Shown piece by piece: positions 9,261-19,297 of a stretch of 64,000 bases of DNA. Position 1 is the stretch's first letter. Each line of letters opens with the position of its first letter. The stretch covers positions 62,001 through 126,000 of the forward strand of contig JACQFQ010000037.1 in the NCBI GenBank assembly GCA_016199985.1. The letters are read 5' to 3'. The notes under the pieces are model-generated. The model was not told the DNA's origin. It made no database searches and saw only the letters and a list, made by a program, of their open reading frames with translations. The position numbers were made by a program, and so were the translations under genes. The DNA comes from Verrucomicrobiota bacterium. Lineage in GTDB: Bacteria > Verrucomicrobiota > Verrucomicrobiia > Limisphaerales > UBA11320.

Positions 9261-12200
9261 ATGCGAATTCCATTTTCCACGGTCGCCGTCGCGATCAGCG
9301 CCCTGGCCCCTTCTTTCCTGGCCGGCGCCGACGCGATGGTTGCCACAAACAAACCGATCAGCTTTTACAAGGATATCCGCCCCATCCTCCAGGCCAACTG
9401 CCAGGGATGCCACCAGCCCGCCAAGGCGAAGGGCGGCTATGTGATCACGGATTACGATCGCCTGCTCCAGGCCGGGGACAGCAAGGAGAAGCCGGTGGTC
9501 GGCGGACAACCCAATGCCAGCCACCTGGTCAAGCAGATCACCCCGGTCAAGGGGGAGGCGGAGATGCCCAAGGGCAAGCCGCCGCTCGCGACCTACGAAA
9601 TCGAGAAGATCAATCGATGGATCGCCGAGGGCGCAACCGACGACACCCCTTCCAACGCGCGTCAGCGCTACGACGCCGATCATCCTCCCGTCTACACCCG
9701 AGCGCCGGTGATCGCGAGCCTCGACTATTCGCCGGACGGCAAGCTCATCGCCGTCGCCGGTTTTCATGAGGTTCTCCTGCACAACGCGGATGGATCCGGG
9801 ATCGCGGGGCGACTGATCGGATTGTCCGATCGCGTGCAGTCGCTGCGGTTCTCTCCCGATGGCAAGCAGCTCGCCGTAGCCGCGGGACAACCCTCCCGTC
9901 TCGGAGAGATCCAGATCTGGGACGTCGAAAAGCGAAAGCTCACGCTCTCCGTGCCGAGTGGCTATGACACCCTCTATGGGGTGAGCTGGTCTCCCGACGG
10001 AAAGCTGGTCGCGTTCGGCTGCCCCGACAAGACCCTCCGCGCCATCGAAGCCAGCTCCGGCAAACAAGTCCTGTTTCAAGGCTCGCACAATGACTGGGTC
10101 CTCGGAACCGCTTTCTCGACCAACGGGTCGCATGTCATCTCGGTGGGCCGCGACATGTCGGCCAAGCTCACGGAGCTGGCCACGCAGCGTTTCGTCGACA
10201 ACCTCACATCCATTACCCCGGGCGCCCTTCGAGGCGGTCTCCAAAGCGTGGCCAGGCATCCGTCCCGCGACGAGGTCCTGGTCGGCGGCGCGGACGGCGT
10301 GCCCCAGATTTACCGATTGTTCCGCGAGACCGCGCGAAAGATCGGCGACAACGCCAATCTCATCCGCCGTTTCCCCGCCATGGAGGGCCGCATCTTTGGC
10401 GTTGATTACAGCCCTGACGGGAAGCGCGTGGCCTCGGGCGCCACGCTCGACTCGCGCGCCGCCGTCAACATCTACACCGCGGAGTTCGACTCCACCCTCA
10501 CCCCCGCGCTGAAAGCCGCGCTGGAGAAGGAGACTTCCGCCCAGTCCGCAGAAGAGAGGGCGGCCATCGAAAAATTTGTGACCGCCGACGTGAAACAAAT
10601 CGCGTCCGTCGCGTTTTCCAACGCGGCCATCTACACTCTGCGCTTCAGCCCCGACGGAAAGCGGATCGCCGCGGCCGGCAGCGACGGACAGATCCGCCTG
10701 ATCGATTCGACGACGGGCGACGTTATCAAAAGCTTCCCAGCCGCCCCGAAAGTGGAACCCCTCGCCGCGGCGGAGCGCGCGAAAGAAACGAAGTCCACGA
10801 CGGCCATGGCCGCTCCGACGCCGGAGAAGCTGCCCAAGGGCGCGACGGCCGTCGGGCTCGCCGTCAATCCCCCGGAAATCAGGCTGTCGAATCCCACGGA
10901 GCACGCGCAGCTGCTCGTGACGGCGAAGCTTCAGGGCGGCGATGAGGCGGATGTCACCCGGATCGCCCATTACGAGGTGGTCGGCGATGTGGGCGCTGTG
11001 TCGCCTTCCGGCCGGTTTACCGCGAGGACGGCCGGAAAGGGGTTCGTGCGGATCACCCTGGAAGACCAGACCAACACGGTGCCCGTGGATCTCAGCGGCC
11101 TCCAAACAGTGTTCGATGTCGATTTCGTTCAGGACGTGAATCCCGTGCTCTCCAAGCTCGGGTGCAACGCCGGCACCTGCCACGGAGCGAAGGAAGGCAA
11201 GCAGGGTTTCAAGCTCTCGCTGCGTGGATACGATCCGATCTACGACGTTCGCGCTTTCACCGACGATCACGCCTCCCGCCGCGTGGCGGTGGCGTCTCCC
11301 GACGACAGCCTCATGCTCTTGAAGGCCACCGGCGCCGTGCCGCACGAGGGCGGACAGCGCACGCCGTATGACTCCGAGTATTACGCGATCCTCAGGCAGT
11401 GGATCGCCAGCGGCGCGACGCTGAACGCGCGATCCGGCCGAGTGACCGGCATTGAGCTCTACCCCAAGGACCCCGTCGTCCAGGAGATCGGAGGCCGGCA
11501 GCAGATTCGCGTGCTGGCCACCTTTGGCGACGGCCGCAAGCGCGACGTGACCTCCGAGGCGTTCGTCGAGAGCGGCAACTCCGATGTCGCCTCCACCGAC
11601 TCCTCCGGAATCGTCACCACTCTGCGACGCGGAGAGGCGCCGATCCTCGCCCGGTATGAGGGCGCTTACGCCGCGACGACAGTGACCGTCATGGGCGATC
11701 GCAGCCAATTTGTATGGAAGGAACAGCCCGCTCACAACCGGATCGACGAGTGGGTCGCGGCGAAATGGAAGCGGATGAGGATCCTGCCCAGCGACCTCGC
11801 CGATGACGCCGAGTTCATCCGCCGAGTCTACCTGGACCTGACCGGACTCCCGCCGTCTCCCGACGACGTGACGCGCTTCCTCAAAGACCGCGGCGACGCG
11901 CGCAGCAAGCGGGATGAGCTCATCGATCGCCTCCTGGGCAGCCCCGATTTCATCGATCACTGGGCCAACAAGTGGTCCGACCTGCTCCAGGTGAACCGCA
12001 AGTTCCTGGGAGAGGAGGGCGCGCAACTGTTCCGCGACTGGATTCACCGCGAGGTGGAGTCCAACACGCCCTACGACGAGTTTGTGAGAAAAGTCCTCAC
12101 CGCGTCCGGATCGAACCGCGAGAACCCGCCGGCCTCGTACTACAAGGTGCTGCGAACGCCCGCGGAAACGATGGAGAACACCACGCACCTGTTCCTCGCG

Positions 12201-14369
12201 ACGCGCTTCAACTGCAACAAATGCCACGACCATCCCTTCGAGCGATGGACGCAGGATCAGTATTATCAGATGGCGGCGTTCTTCGCGCAGGTCGACCTTC
12301 AGAACGACCCCGCGAGCGGCGATCGCCGGATCGGTGGAAGCGCTGTGGAAGGCTCAAAGCCCTTGTTCGAGCTGATCAAGGACAAGAAGGACGGCGAGGT
12401 GAAACACGACCGCACCGGTCGCGTCACCGCGCCGGCGTTCCCCTTCCCCGCCAAAACGGCGATGGCTGAGGGCGAGGCTCCCCGGCGTCAAAAGCTGGCC
12501 TCATGGATCACCTCGCCGGACAACCGCTATTTCGCGATGAGCTATGTGAACCGGCTGTGGGGTTATCTGATGGGCGTCGGGCTGATCGATCCTCTCGACG
12601 ACATCCGGGCCGGCAATCCTCCCTCGAACCCCGCGCTCCTCGATTACCTGACGCAGGAGTTCGTCAGCAGCGGATTCAACACGCGCCGCATCCTCCGTCT
12701 CATCTGCCAGTCCCGGACCTACCAGCTCTCGGTCGCCACGCATCGGTGGAACGCGGACGACAAGGTCAACTTCTCGCACGCGATGGCGCGTCGCCTCCCG
12801 GCCGAGGTCCTTCTCGACGCCGTTTATCGGGTGATGGGAACCACGCTGAACGTTCCCGGGATCAAGCCAGGCACGCGCGCGGCGCAGCTCCTCGACTCGG
12901 GATCCGATGTGCCCAGCGGCTTCCTGGCCAACCTGGGCCGCCCCGCGCGGGAGAGCTCCTGCGAATGCGAGCGCAGCAACGACATCCGGCTCGGCTCTGT
13001 CATGTCGCTGCTCAGCGGCCCGGCGGTCTCGGGCGCGATCAACGATCCCAAGAACGAGCTCGCCCGCCTGGTGGATCGCAACAAGGACGATCGCGAGGTG
13101 GTAAAGGAAGTGTTCCTTCGCGTGCTCAGCCGGCCGGCGACCGACAAGGAGGTCGACTCCGCCATCAAGACCGCCGCGAACCTGGAGCAAGAGCACGCCC
13201 GGCTCACAAACGATCTCGTCAAAGCGGAGGCGGCCTGGGCTCAGACCTGGGAGCAGAAGGAGAAAGAGCGCAAAGCGGCCATCGCCAAGGCCGAGACGGC
13301 GTTGAACGACTATCTCGCCGGACAGGCGCCAAAGGTCGCCCTCGCGGAAAGAGAGCGCGAAGGACGGATCGCCGAAGCGGATCGCCAGCTGGAGGACTTC
13401 CAGCCCTCGCTCTCGTTGCGGCTCGGGGATTGGGAAAACCGGCTGACCGACGATCACCTGAACACGCGATGGGTCGCGGTCGACGCCCGCGAAGTCAAGG
13501 GCAGCGGCTCCACGCGCATCGAAAAGCTTCCCGATGGCAGCATCCGGTCCTATGGCGGCAACGGCGAGCTTCCCGACTACTCCATCACCTTCGATGTCCC
13601 GTTCGGTGGCGTGACCGGAGTCAAGCTGGAGGTGCTGCCCGACGACGGAATCGCGTCTTTCGGACCTGGCTTGAAGGATGGCAACTTCCTGCTCAGCGAG
13701 CTTTTCATCGAAACCGCCTCGAAGACCAACAACGCGAAACTCGCCCGGCAGAAGATCGCGTCGGGAAAAACGGACTTCATCCAAAAGGACCACGATCTCA
13801 AGCACGTCTTCGACGACAAGGCCGAGCAGGGCAAGGACGAAGGTTGGGCGATCGGAGGCGCCGTCGGACAGCCCCACTGGGCGGCGTTCGCGTTGGCGTC
13901 GGCAGTCGGAACTTCCGAAGGCCTGACCGTCCGCGTCGTGTTGCAGCACAAGTTCCAATCGCCTTTTGAGATCGGGCGTTTCCGTTTGTGGGTCACCACG
14001 AGCCCGAAAGCCGCGGCGCCGGGCCTGCCCGCCGACATCGCGGACATCGAACGGATCTCAAGCCTTCTGCGAACCCCTTCGCAAACCGCGCGCACGATGG
14101 AGTTTTATCGAACGCAGGATCCGGGCCTCCGGAAGCTCCAACAGAATCTGGTCATCGCCCGCAAGCCGCTGCCCGCGGACGAAAAGATCCAGGAGTATCG
14201 GGCCGCGCTGAGAAAGGCCTCGCGCCCGATCCTCACCGACCCCGCGCTGGCCCAACTCCGACAGGACGTCGAGCTGAGCGCCCGGCAGATGGCCAACCGG
14301 AGGCTCACCGCCGCGCAGGACCTTGCCTGGGCGCTCATCAACACTCCGTCATTCCTGTTCAACCGCTGA
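9261..14369 (+). CDS. DUF1549/DUF1553 cytochrome-like protein with WD40 propeller
   Basis: About 1702 residues from the ATG at 9261; a TTG at 9246 is an alternative. After a signal peptide the order is: planctomycete-type cytochrome c domain with CQGCH (C47, C50, H51); WD40-type repeats about 135-490 with recurring FSPDGK turns; Big-2-like domain; a CNAGTCHG motif (C635, C640, H641); a second Big-2-like domain about 725-810; DUF1549 about 825-1030 with CNKCHDHPFE (C985, C988, H989); DUF1553 to the end, closing with LAWALINTPSFLFNR. A coiled-coil helix (about 1310-1380) and a beta-sandwich-like insertion (about 1385-1570) interrupt DUF1553. The family is exported and linked by context to polysaccharide use in PVC bacteria; its reaction is unknown. 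The DUF1501 gene follows after 56 bp, so the two probably form an operon. Confidence 0.92.
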   Translation: MRIPFSTVAVAISALAPSFLAGADAMVATNKPISFYKDIRPILQANCQGCHQPAKAKGGYVITDYDRLLQAGDSKEKPVVGGQPNASHLVKQITPVKGEAEMPKGKPPLATYEIEKINRWIAEGATDDTPSNARQRYDADHPPVYTRAPVIASLDYSPDGKLIAVAGFHEVLLHNADGSGIAGRLIGLSDRVQSLRFSPDGKQLAVAAGQPSRLGEIQIWDVEKRKLTLSVPSGYDTLYGVSWSPDGKLVAFGCPDKTLRAIEASSGKQVLFQGSHNDWVLGTAFSTNGSHVISVGRDMSAKLTELATQRFVDNLTSITPGALRGGLQSVARHPSRDEVLVGGADGVPQIYRLFRETARKIGDNANLIRRFPAMEGRIFGVDYSPDGKRVASGATLDSRAAVNIYTAEFDSTLTPALKAALEKETSAQSAEERAAIEKFVTADVKQIASVAFSNAAIYTLRFSPDGKRIAAAGSDGQIRLIDSTTGDVIKSFPAAPKVEPLAAAERAKETKSTTAMAAPTPEKLPKGATAVGLAVNPPEIRLSNPTEHAQLLVTAKLQGGDEADVTRIAHYEVVGDVGAVSPSGRFTARTAGKGFVRITLEDQTNTVPVDLSGLQTVFDVDFVQDVNPVLSKLGCNAGTCHGAKEGKQGFKLSLRGYDPIYDVRAFTDDHASRRVAVASPDDSLMLLKATGAVPHEGGQRTPYDSEYYAILRQWIASGATLNARSGRVTGIELYPKDPVVQEIGGRQQIRVLATFGDGRKRDVTSEAFVESGNSDVASTDSSGIVTTLRRGEAPILARYEGAYAATTVTVMGDRSQFVWKEQPAHNRIDEWVAAKWKRMRILPSDLADDAEFIRRVYLDLTGLPPSPDDVTRFLKDRGDARSKRDELIDRLLGSPDFIDHWANKWSDLLQVNRKFLGEEGAQLFRDWIHREVESNTPYDEFVRKVLTASGSNRENPPASYYKVLRTPAETMENTTHLFLATRFNCNKCHDHPFERWTQDQYYQMAAFFAQVDLQNDPASGDRRIGGSAVEGSKPLFELIKDKKDGEVKHDRTGRVTAPAFPFPAKTAMAEGEAPRRQKLASWITSPDNRYFAMSYVNRLWGYLMGVGLIDPLDDIRAGNPPSNPALLDYLTQEFVSSGFNTRRILRLICQSRTYQLSVATHRWNADDKVNFSHAMARRLPAEVLLDAVYRVMGTTLNVPGIKPGTRAAQLLDSGSDVPSGFLANLGRPARESSCECERSNDIRLGSVMSLLSGPAVSGAINDPKNELARLVDRNKDDREVVKEVFLRVLSRPATDKEVDSAIKTAANLEQEHARLTNDLVKAEAAWAQTWEQKEKERKAAIAKAETALNDYLAGQAPKVALAEREREGRIAEADRQLEDFQPSLSLRLGDWENRLTDDHLNTRWVAVDAREVKGSGSTRIEKLPDGSIRSYGGNGELPDYSITFDVPFGGVTGVKLEVLPDDGIASFGPGLKDGNFLLSELFIETASKTNNAKLARQKIASGKTDFIQKDHDLKHVFDDKAEQGKDEGWAIGGAVGQPHWAAFALASAVGTSEGLTVRVVLQHKFQSPFEIGRFRLWVTTSPKAAAPGLPADIADIERISSLLRTPSQTARTMEFYRTQDPGLRKLQQNLVIARKPLPADEKIQEYRAALRKASRPILTDPALAQLRQDVELSARQMANRRLTAAQDLAWALINTPSFLFNR

Positions 14370-14425
14370 CCCTTGGCCTGACATGTTCATTTTCCGTCAC
14401 TGACAACTCCTAACCGCACAACACT

Positions 14426-15895
14426 ATGCTCCGAATACCTGGCGACTTCTGCACGGATCTCTGCGACTCGCACCTCAAGATGACCCGCCGCGACCTTCTG
14501 CGCATCGGAGGCTCAAGCATCCTGGGCTTGTCGCTCGGGTCCATGCTCCAGCTCAGCGCAAAGGCCAACACCGCCGGCATCACGGGCGGCCCCGGTTGGG
14601 GGAAGGCCAAGAGCATCATCATGGTTTACCTGCAGGGCGGGCCGAGCCATCTCGATCTGTGGGATCCGAAGGAGAACGTGCCCGACAAGATCAGGAGCCC
14701 CTTCAAGAACATCTCCACCAAGATTCCAGGAACACAGTTCACCGAGATCCTGCCGGGCTTGGCGAAGGTGAACGATCGATTCACGATGATCCGCTCGATG
14801 AGCTACACGCCCAACGGGCTGTTCAATCACACCGCGGCGATCTACCAGATCATGACGGGATACACCACGGACAAAGTCAGCCCGTCGGGACAGCTCGAGC
14901 CGCCCAATGCAAAGGACTTCCCCAACTTCGGCAGCAACATCATCCGACTCAAGCCGTCCAACGAACCGATGCTTCCGTTTGTCATGCTCCCGCGTCCGCT
15001 CCAGGAGAGCAACGTCGTGGGCAAGGGCGGAACGGCCGGCTTCCTGGGCAAGGCCTTCGATCCCTACACCCTCTTCCCCGAGGGAGACGACATGAACATG
15101 TCGAAAATGGACGGCATCAAGACGGATGATCTCAAGCTGCCGCCCGAGGTGTTCTCAATGCGTTTGCAGCGTCGCGCGAAGCTCCGCGAATCGCTCAACG
15201 AGGCGATGCCGGACATCGAGAAGGCGGTGGAGCAATACAATCTCAACGAATACTACGACCGGGCGCTGAACCTGATCGTCTCGGGGCGCGCCCGCAAGGC
15301 CTTCGATCTCGCCCAGGAGTCGGAAGCCATCCGCGACCGCTATGGACGGAACACGTTCGGGCAAAGTTGCCTCCTTGCGCGCCGGCTTGTGGAAGCGGGC
15401 ACCCGCGTGGTTGAAGTGGTGTGGCCGAAGATCGCAAACTCCGACAATCATTCCTGGGATGTGCATGTGGGCCTCACGGACCGCATGAAGAATCAGTCGG
15501 GGCCCATGCTCGACCAGGGGCTGTCGGCCCTGTTTGAGGACCTCGATCAGCGCGGGCTTCTGAGCGAGACCCTCGTCGTCGCGATCGGCGAGTTTGGACG
15601 CAGCCCGGAAAAAGGCGTCAGCACCTCGGGCAATGGAAACAGCGCGGACGGACGAGACCACTGGCCCTATTGCTACACCTCGGTCATCGGCGGCGCGGGA
15701 GTCAAGCGGGGCTATGTGCACGGCAAATCGGACAAGACGGGCTCCAGTCCGCTTGAGGATCCTGTTCATCCCAGCGAAATCCTCGCGACCATCTACCACG
15801 CGTTCGGCATCGATCCCGAGACCATCGTTTACAACCACCTCAAGCAGCCGCGCGAGTTGGTGAAGGCGAAGGCCGTGACGCAATTCTTTGCCTAG
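14426..15895 (+). CDS. DUF1501 family Tat-exported protein
   Basis: A 489-residue DUF1501 protein. The leader [19 protein letters not shown] (about residues 19-37) is a twin-arginine signal. The substrate-domain start, [19 protein letters not shown], and the GRDHWPYC motif near residue 410 match the family. The C-terminus carries [15 protein letters not shown], the usual end signature. It starts 56 bp after the DUF1549/DUF1553 gene, the standard pairing seen across planctomycetes and verrucomicrobia; the two products are thought to act together in the periplasm. Compared with the copy at 2035-3402 it has an extra loop of about 30 residues around 195-235. The enzymatic activity of the family is not established. 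Confidence 0.93.
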   Translation: MLRIPGDFCTDLCDSHLKMTRRDLLRIGGSSILGLSLGSMLQLSAKANTAGITGGPGWGKAKSIIMVYLQGGPSHLDLWDPKENVPDKIRSPFKNISTKIPGTQFTEILPGLAKVNDRFTMIRSMSYTPNGLFNHTAAIYQIMTGYTTDKVSPSGQLEPPNAKDFPNFGSNIIRLKPSNEPMLPFVMLPRPLQESNVVGKGGTAGFLGKAFDPYTLFPEGDDMNMSKMDGIKTDDLKLPPEVFSMRLQRRAKLRESLNEAMPDIEKAVEQYNLNEYYDRALNLIVSGRARKAFDLAQESEAIRDRYGRNTFGQSCLLARRLVEAGTRVVEVVWPKIANSDNHSWDVHVGLTDRMKNQSGPMLDQGLSALFEDLDQRGLLSETLVVAIGEFGRSPEKGVSTSGNGNSADGRDHWPYCYTSVIGGAGVKRGYVHGKSDKTGSSPLEDPVHPSEILATIYHAFGIDPETIVYNHLKQPRELVKAKAVTQFFA

Positions 15896-15929
15896 GGACG
15901 CTCGGGACGGAACGCGCGCGCGTTGGAGA

Positions 15930-16004
15930 TGGTGGGCGGTGAGGGATTCGAACCCCCGACCCACAGCGTGTAAAGCTGCTGCGCTACCGCTGCGCCAACC
16001 GCCC
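15930..16004 (-). tRNA. tRNA-Val (anticodon TAC)
   Basis: A complete cloverleaf can be drawn on the minus strand. Acceptor GGGCGGT pairs with ACCGCCC, the D stem is GCGC/GCGC, and the anticodon stem GCAGC/GCTGT encloses the loop TTTACAC, giving anticodon TAC (valine). The T arm is GGGGG-TTCGAAT-CCCTC. The discriminator base is A and the CCA end is encoded (15930-15932). The tRNA body is 72 nt. It lies between the DUF1501 gene and the HDOD gene. No integrase or attachment-site duplication is adjacent. Confidence 0.96.
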
Positions 16005-16135
16005 GCCCTCCGCGCTCGAACGAGCGCGGGAGCGAAGCTACCGAATCGCCGCTCCCCAAGGCAACGACGGAAACAAATGACCTCCACTCATCCCTTCACG
16101 CCTTGCCGGTTTTCGCCGATTGATGGGTTGAAGGC

Positions 16136-17725
16136 ATGTCGCCAATTAAAGAATCCCAGACCAGGGCCGCTTTGGCCGACGCCACCCTCGCCAGAGTGAG
16201 GAGCGGCATCGAGGAGGGGCAGGTTCCCGTCATCAGCCAGATCGTCCGCATCATCCGCGAGATCAGCGAGAAGGCGGACAGCATGTCCGTGCAGGACCTC
16301 GCCGACATCATCAGCCAGGATCCCACGACCATGCAGCGGATCGTCTCGATCGCGGGCACCCTCGGATATAATCCAGGGGGCGCCGAGATCACGTCGATCC
16401 TTCAGGCTATCGGGCTCGTCGGATTCGAGCGCATCCGGAACCTCGCGATCTCAGTGATGCTCCTCGAGAACGTGGAGCAGCAATGCGGCGCGGAGACAAA
16501 CAAGGAGCTCGCCGGGTTGTCCCTGAGCAGCGGACTCGTCGCGGCGGGGCTCTGCGGACGCGGCGCGGGCGTCGAGCCCGACCTGGCGTTCCTGTGCGGC
16601 GCGCTTCGGACCTATGGCCGGATGCTGATGGCCACGTTCATGAACGAGGAATACTCCAAGGCGATGGCCTCCATCGGCGCCACCGGATCAGGCGACGGGC
16701 CTTTCCTCGAACTGTTCGGGCTCTCGCCCCTCGACCTGGGGCGGGAACTTCTCAGCGGGATGCAGCTGCCTCCCATGATTCTCAAGACTCTCCAGGAAAT
16801 CCCCGAAGAGACGCGCTCCTCGCTGAACGGGAGCCCGACGGGATCCTTGATGCTCGTGGCGGACCTCGGGCTGCGAATCGCCGACGTTCTCGCGACGCAG
16901 CCGCTCGACCCCGATGACTTCGAGCGCAAGATCTCAGAGATCACGAAAGGTTATCCTGAGGCCTACCAAATGACATCCGCTGAGGCCGGCGGGCTGGTGC
17001 GGGATGTCGCGACGAAGATCAGCGGATTCCAGCACGCGGGGAAATACAATTCAGGACGCGTGGTTCTCTTCGAACGGATTGAGTGCCTGGCTGAAGGCCG
17101 CACGCCTCCTGCTCCTTTCCATCCCAAGGAGCGAACGCCCGCGTCGAGCCCCAACTCGCACGAGACTCCTCGACAGACTCCAGGGAAGCCGGAACCCAGA
17201 ACTCAAGCGGAGCTGTTGAAGTTCGCCAGGGAGGAGATTGAGCGCGTCCTCAAAGCGCCTCGCCCCGACCTGGAGGGCGTATTTGAGCTGCTGCTGCGAA
17301 CGATGCAGGCCGCCTTCGATCTCCGGAGCTGTTTGATCTTCACGCGCGAGACAGGGACCGCGAGCTTCGGGCTCCGCAGCGGCGTCGGGCCCCTGGCCTC
17401 CGGCGCCGGGGCGCGCCTCCGCATCCAGGCGGGACAGCGGGACGTTTTTGGCGTGCCCCTGACGCGAGGGGAGGATGTGCTGATCCAGGATCCCAACGAG
17501 CCGCGGATGAGAGCCTTTGTGCCGGAGTGGCTGAGGCGTCCCGGCGAATGCCTCCCCTTCATGCTTCTCCCATTGAAGGACGCCCAGGGCACCTTCAGCC
17601 TGGTCTGCGCCGTTTGCCGGACAAGTCAGTCATTCGCCGTCCTCAGCCAGGCGCACGACGATCTTCATCTCCTCCGCGCCGCGCTCAGCGCTCTCGGCCC
17701 GATCCTTCGAGAGCGTCAACCTTAA
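16136..17725 (+). CDS. HDOD domain protein with C-terminal GAF-like domain
   Basis: A 529-residue cytoplasmic protein with no signal peptide. Residues about 20-230 form an HDOD domain, an HD-GYP-related helical fold that lost its metal ligands. The recognisable core is SVQDLADIISQDPTTMQRIVSIAG followed by a helix with IGLVGFERIRNLAIS. Residues about 330-360 are a Pro/Thr-rich linker. Residues about 365-525 look like a GAF-type sensor domain (FELLLRTMQAAFDLRSCLIF, then strands with LPFMLLPLKD). HDOD proteins act in signalling, often with second-messenger or stress pathways, and the GAF-like part would give it a ligand or redox input. It is followed after about 100 bp by the PQQ-propeller gene, with no strong evidence that they share a transcript. 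Confidence 0.88.
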   Translation: MSPIKESQTRAALADATLARVRSGIEEGQVPVISQIVRIIREISEKADSMSVQDLADIISQDPTTMQRIVSIAGTLGYNPGGAEITSILQAIGLVGFERIRNLAISVMLLENVEQQCGAETNKELAGLSLSSGLVAAGLCGRGAGVEPDLAFLCGALRTYGRMLMATFMNEEYSKAMASIGATGSGDGPFLELFGLSPLDLGRELLSGMQLPPMILKTLQEIPEETRSSLNGSPTGSLMLVADLGLRIADVLATQPLDPDDFERKISEITKGYPEAYQMTSAEAGGLVRDVATKISGFQHAGKYNSGRVVLFERIECLAEGRTPPAPFHPKERTPASSPNSHETPRQTPGKPEPRTQAELLKFAREEIERVLKAPRPDLEGVFELLLRTMQAAFDLRSCLIFTRETGTASFGLRSGVGPLASGAGARLRIQAGQRDVFGVPLTRGEDVLIQDPNEPRMRAFVPEWLRRPGECLPFMLLPLKDAQGTFSLVCAVCRTSQSFAVLSQAHDDLHLLRAALSALGPILRERQP

Positions 17726-17826
17726 GGCGGGACCGCTTGCGGTCGCGAGCGTCCGGTTGCCTCGAAGCAATAGTTTGCCGCGCCTTTCGCCGCTGGGTAG
17801 GGTCGCGTCCGCGGCCCTGAACCCCC

Positions 17827-19188
17827 ATGCGCATGAACCCGAAAGCCCCCGCCCTCCGCGCCCTGCTTGGCGCCTTCCTCCTCTTCAACAGTAAGCCCCA
17901 GAGCCGGGCCGCCAACCCAGGCTGGCCGCAGTTCCGGGGTCCGAACGCCGCGGGGATTGGCGTCAGCGCCGATCTCCCCGACGCTTGGTCCTCAACTCAA
18001 AACGTGGCCTGGAAAACCGACCTGCCAGGGCGAAGCTGGTCATCGCCCATCGTCTGGGGCAACCGCGTTTTCCTCACCGCCGTCGTCAACTCAGGCGAGT
18101 CCGAGCCGCCGAAGAAAGGGCTCTATTTCGGCGGCGATCGACCCGAGCCGCCCAAGTCCGAGCACCAATGGAAGGTCCTTTGCCTCGACCTCAAGTCAGG
18201 GCGAATCCAATGGGAGAAGACGGTCCACCGAGGCGCGCCCCAAACGAGCATTCACTTGAAAAGCAGTTACGGCGCGGAGACGCCTGTGACCGATGGCGAA
18301 AGGGTTTACGCGCTCTTCGGAAGCGTGGGAGTCTTCGCCTTCTCTCTCGACGGAAAGGAGGCATGGTCGAGGCCGCTCGAGCCCCGGAAGACGCGCTACG
18401 GGTGGGGCGGCGCGGCCTCTCCCGTGTTGAGCGACGGACGGCTGTTCCTGGTGAACGACAATGAGGAGCAGTCCGAACTCCTCGCCCTCGACGCCAGGAC
18501 CGGCCGCCAGTTGTGGCGCGTGGACCGCGACGAGAAGAGCAACTGGGCGACGCCTTTCATCTGGCGTGTCGGCGGGCGAGCCGAGCTCATCACGCCAGGC
18601 TCCCGCGCGATTCGCGGCTACGACCTCGATGGAAAGCCGCTCTGGTCGCTCCGGGGCATGTCCAGCATCGCCATCCCCACGCCCTTCGTCGGCGAAGGCC
18701 TGCTCTTCGTCGCCTCGGGCTATGTGGGAGACAAGTTCCGACCGCTCTACGCGATCCGGCCCGGCGCCAGGGGCGATATCTCACTCAGCCCGGGCGAGAC
18801 CAGCAACGCTTCGATCGCGTGGTCGGATCCGGTGGGCGGTCCCTACAACCCGAGCCCGCTCTACTACGACGGACGCCTCTACGTGCTCTTCGATCGAGGC
18901 CTCGTCACGTGCAGGGACGCGAGGACGGGCCGAATCCTGTATGACAAGGAGCGCCTCCCCAATGGCCTCGCCTTCACCGCGTCGCCCTGGGCCTCGAATG
19001 GACGCGTGTTCTGTCTCAACGAGGACGGCGTCTGCTTCGTGCTCCGCGCCGGCGACAAGTTTGAGATTCTTCAAACCAACAAGCTGGCCGACGACGACAT
19101 GTGCATGGCCACGCCGGCGCTGGCGGATGACCGCCTGCTCATCCGCACCGCCGCGCGTGTCTACTGCCTCGGCAAGCCGGCCCGATGA
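17827..19188 (+). CDS. Secreted PQQ-like beta-propeller protein
   Basis: A 453-residue protein with a signal peptide (LRALLGAFLLFNS, cleavage near residues 25-30) and the entry motif WPQFRGPNAAGIG, typical of PQQ-repeat proteins in planctomycetes and verrucomicrobia. Repeats of the type LDLKSGRIQWEK, LDARTGRQLWRVDR and CRDARTGRILYDK mark at least five propeller blades. It resembles BamB and PQQ alcohol dehydrogenases in fold, but I see no sign of the PQQ-dehydrogenase catalytic residues or a disulfide ring. A structural or binding role is therefore as likely as catalysis. A start at the next ATG (17833) is equally possible. It lies 110 bp upstream of the sugar dehydrogenase gene, which suggests a shared periplasmic carbohydrate function. 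Confidence 0.88.
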   Translation: MRMNPKAPALRALLGAFLLFNSKPQSRAANPGWPQFRGPNAAGIGVSADLPDAWSSTQNVAWKTDLPGRSWSSPIVWGNRVFLTAVVNSGESEPPKKGLYFGGDRPEPPKSEHQWKVLCLDLKSGRIQWEKTVHRGAPQTSIHLKSSYGAETPVTDGERVYALFGSVGVFAFSLDGKEAWSRPLEPRKTRYGWGGAASPVLSDGRLFLVNDNEEQSELLALDARTGRQLWRVDRDEKSNWATPFIWRVGGRAELITPGSRAIRGYDLDGKPLWSLRGMSSIAIPTPFVGEGLLFVASGYVGDKFRPLYAIRPGARGDISLSPGETSNASIAWSDPVGGPYNPSPLYYDGRLYVLFDRGLVTCRDARTGRILYDKERLPNGLAFTASPWASNGRVFCLNEDGVCFVLRAGDKFEILQTNKLADDDMCMATPALADDRLLIRTAARVYCLGKPAR

Positions 19189-19297
19189 GCGATCGGCCGG
19201 CGTCGCAAAGCGCCCGCACGGGGCGCGCACGAAGTGAATCCCCAGCGCTCCCGGCTTGGCGGCCGCGGGATCGGGGCTGTAGGCTCCCGACAAACGC

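Noticed and set aside
9240..12233. Long minus-strand frame (997 codons) antisense to the DUF1549/1553 gene
   Set aside because: Same cause as above: a low-complexity shadow with no recognisable family, while the plus strand has haem motifs and known domains.
15930..16004. tRNA-Val as an integration site of a mobile island
   Set aside because: No integrase next to the tRNA and no direct repeat of its 3' end found by eye in the window; the Xer gene at 61240 is a housekeeping type and far away.
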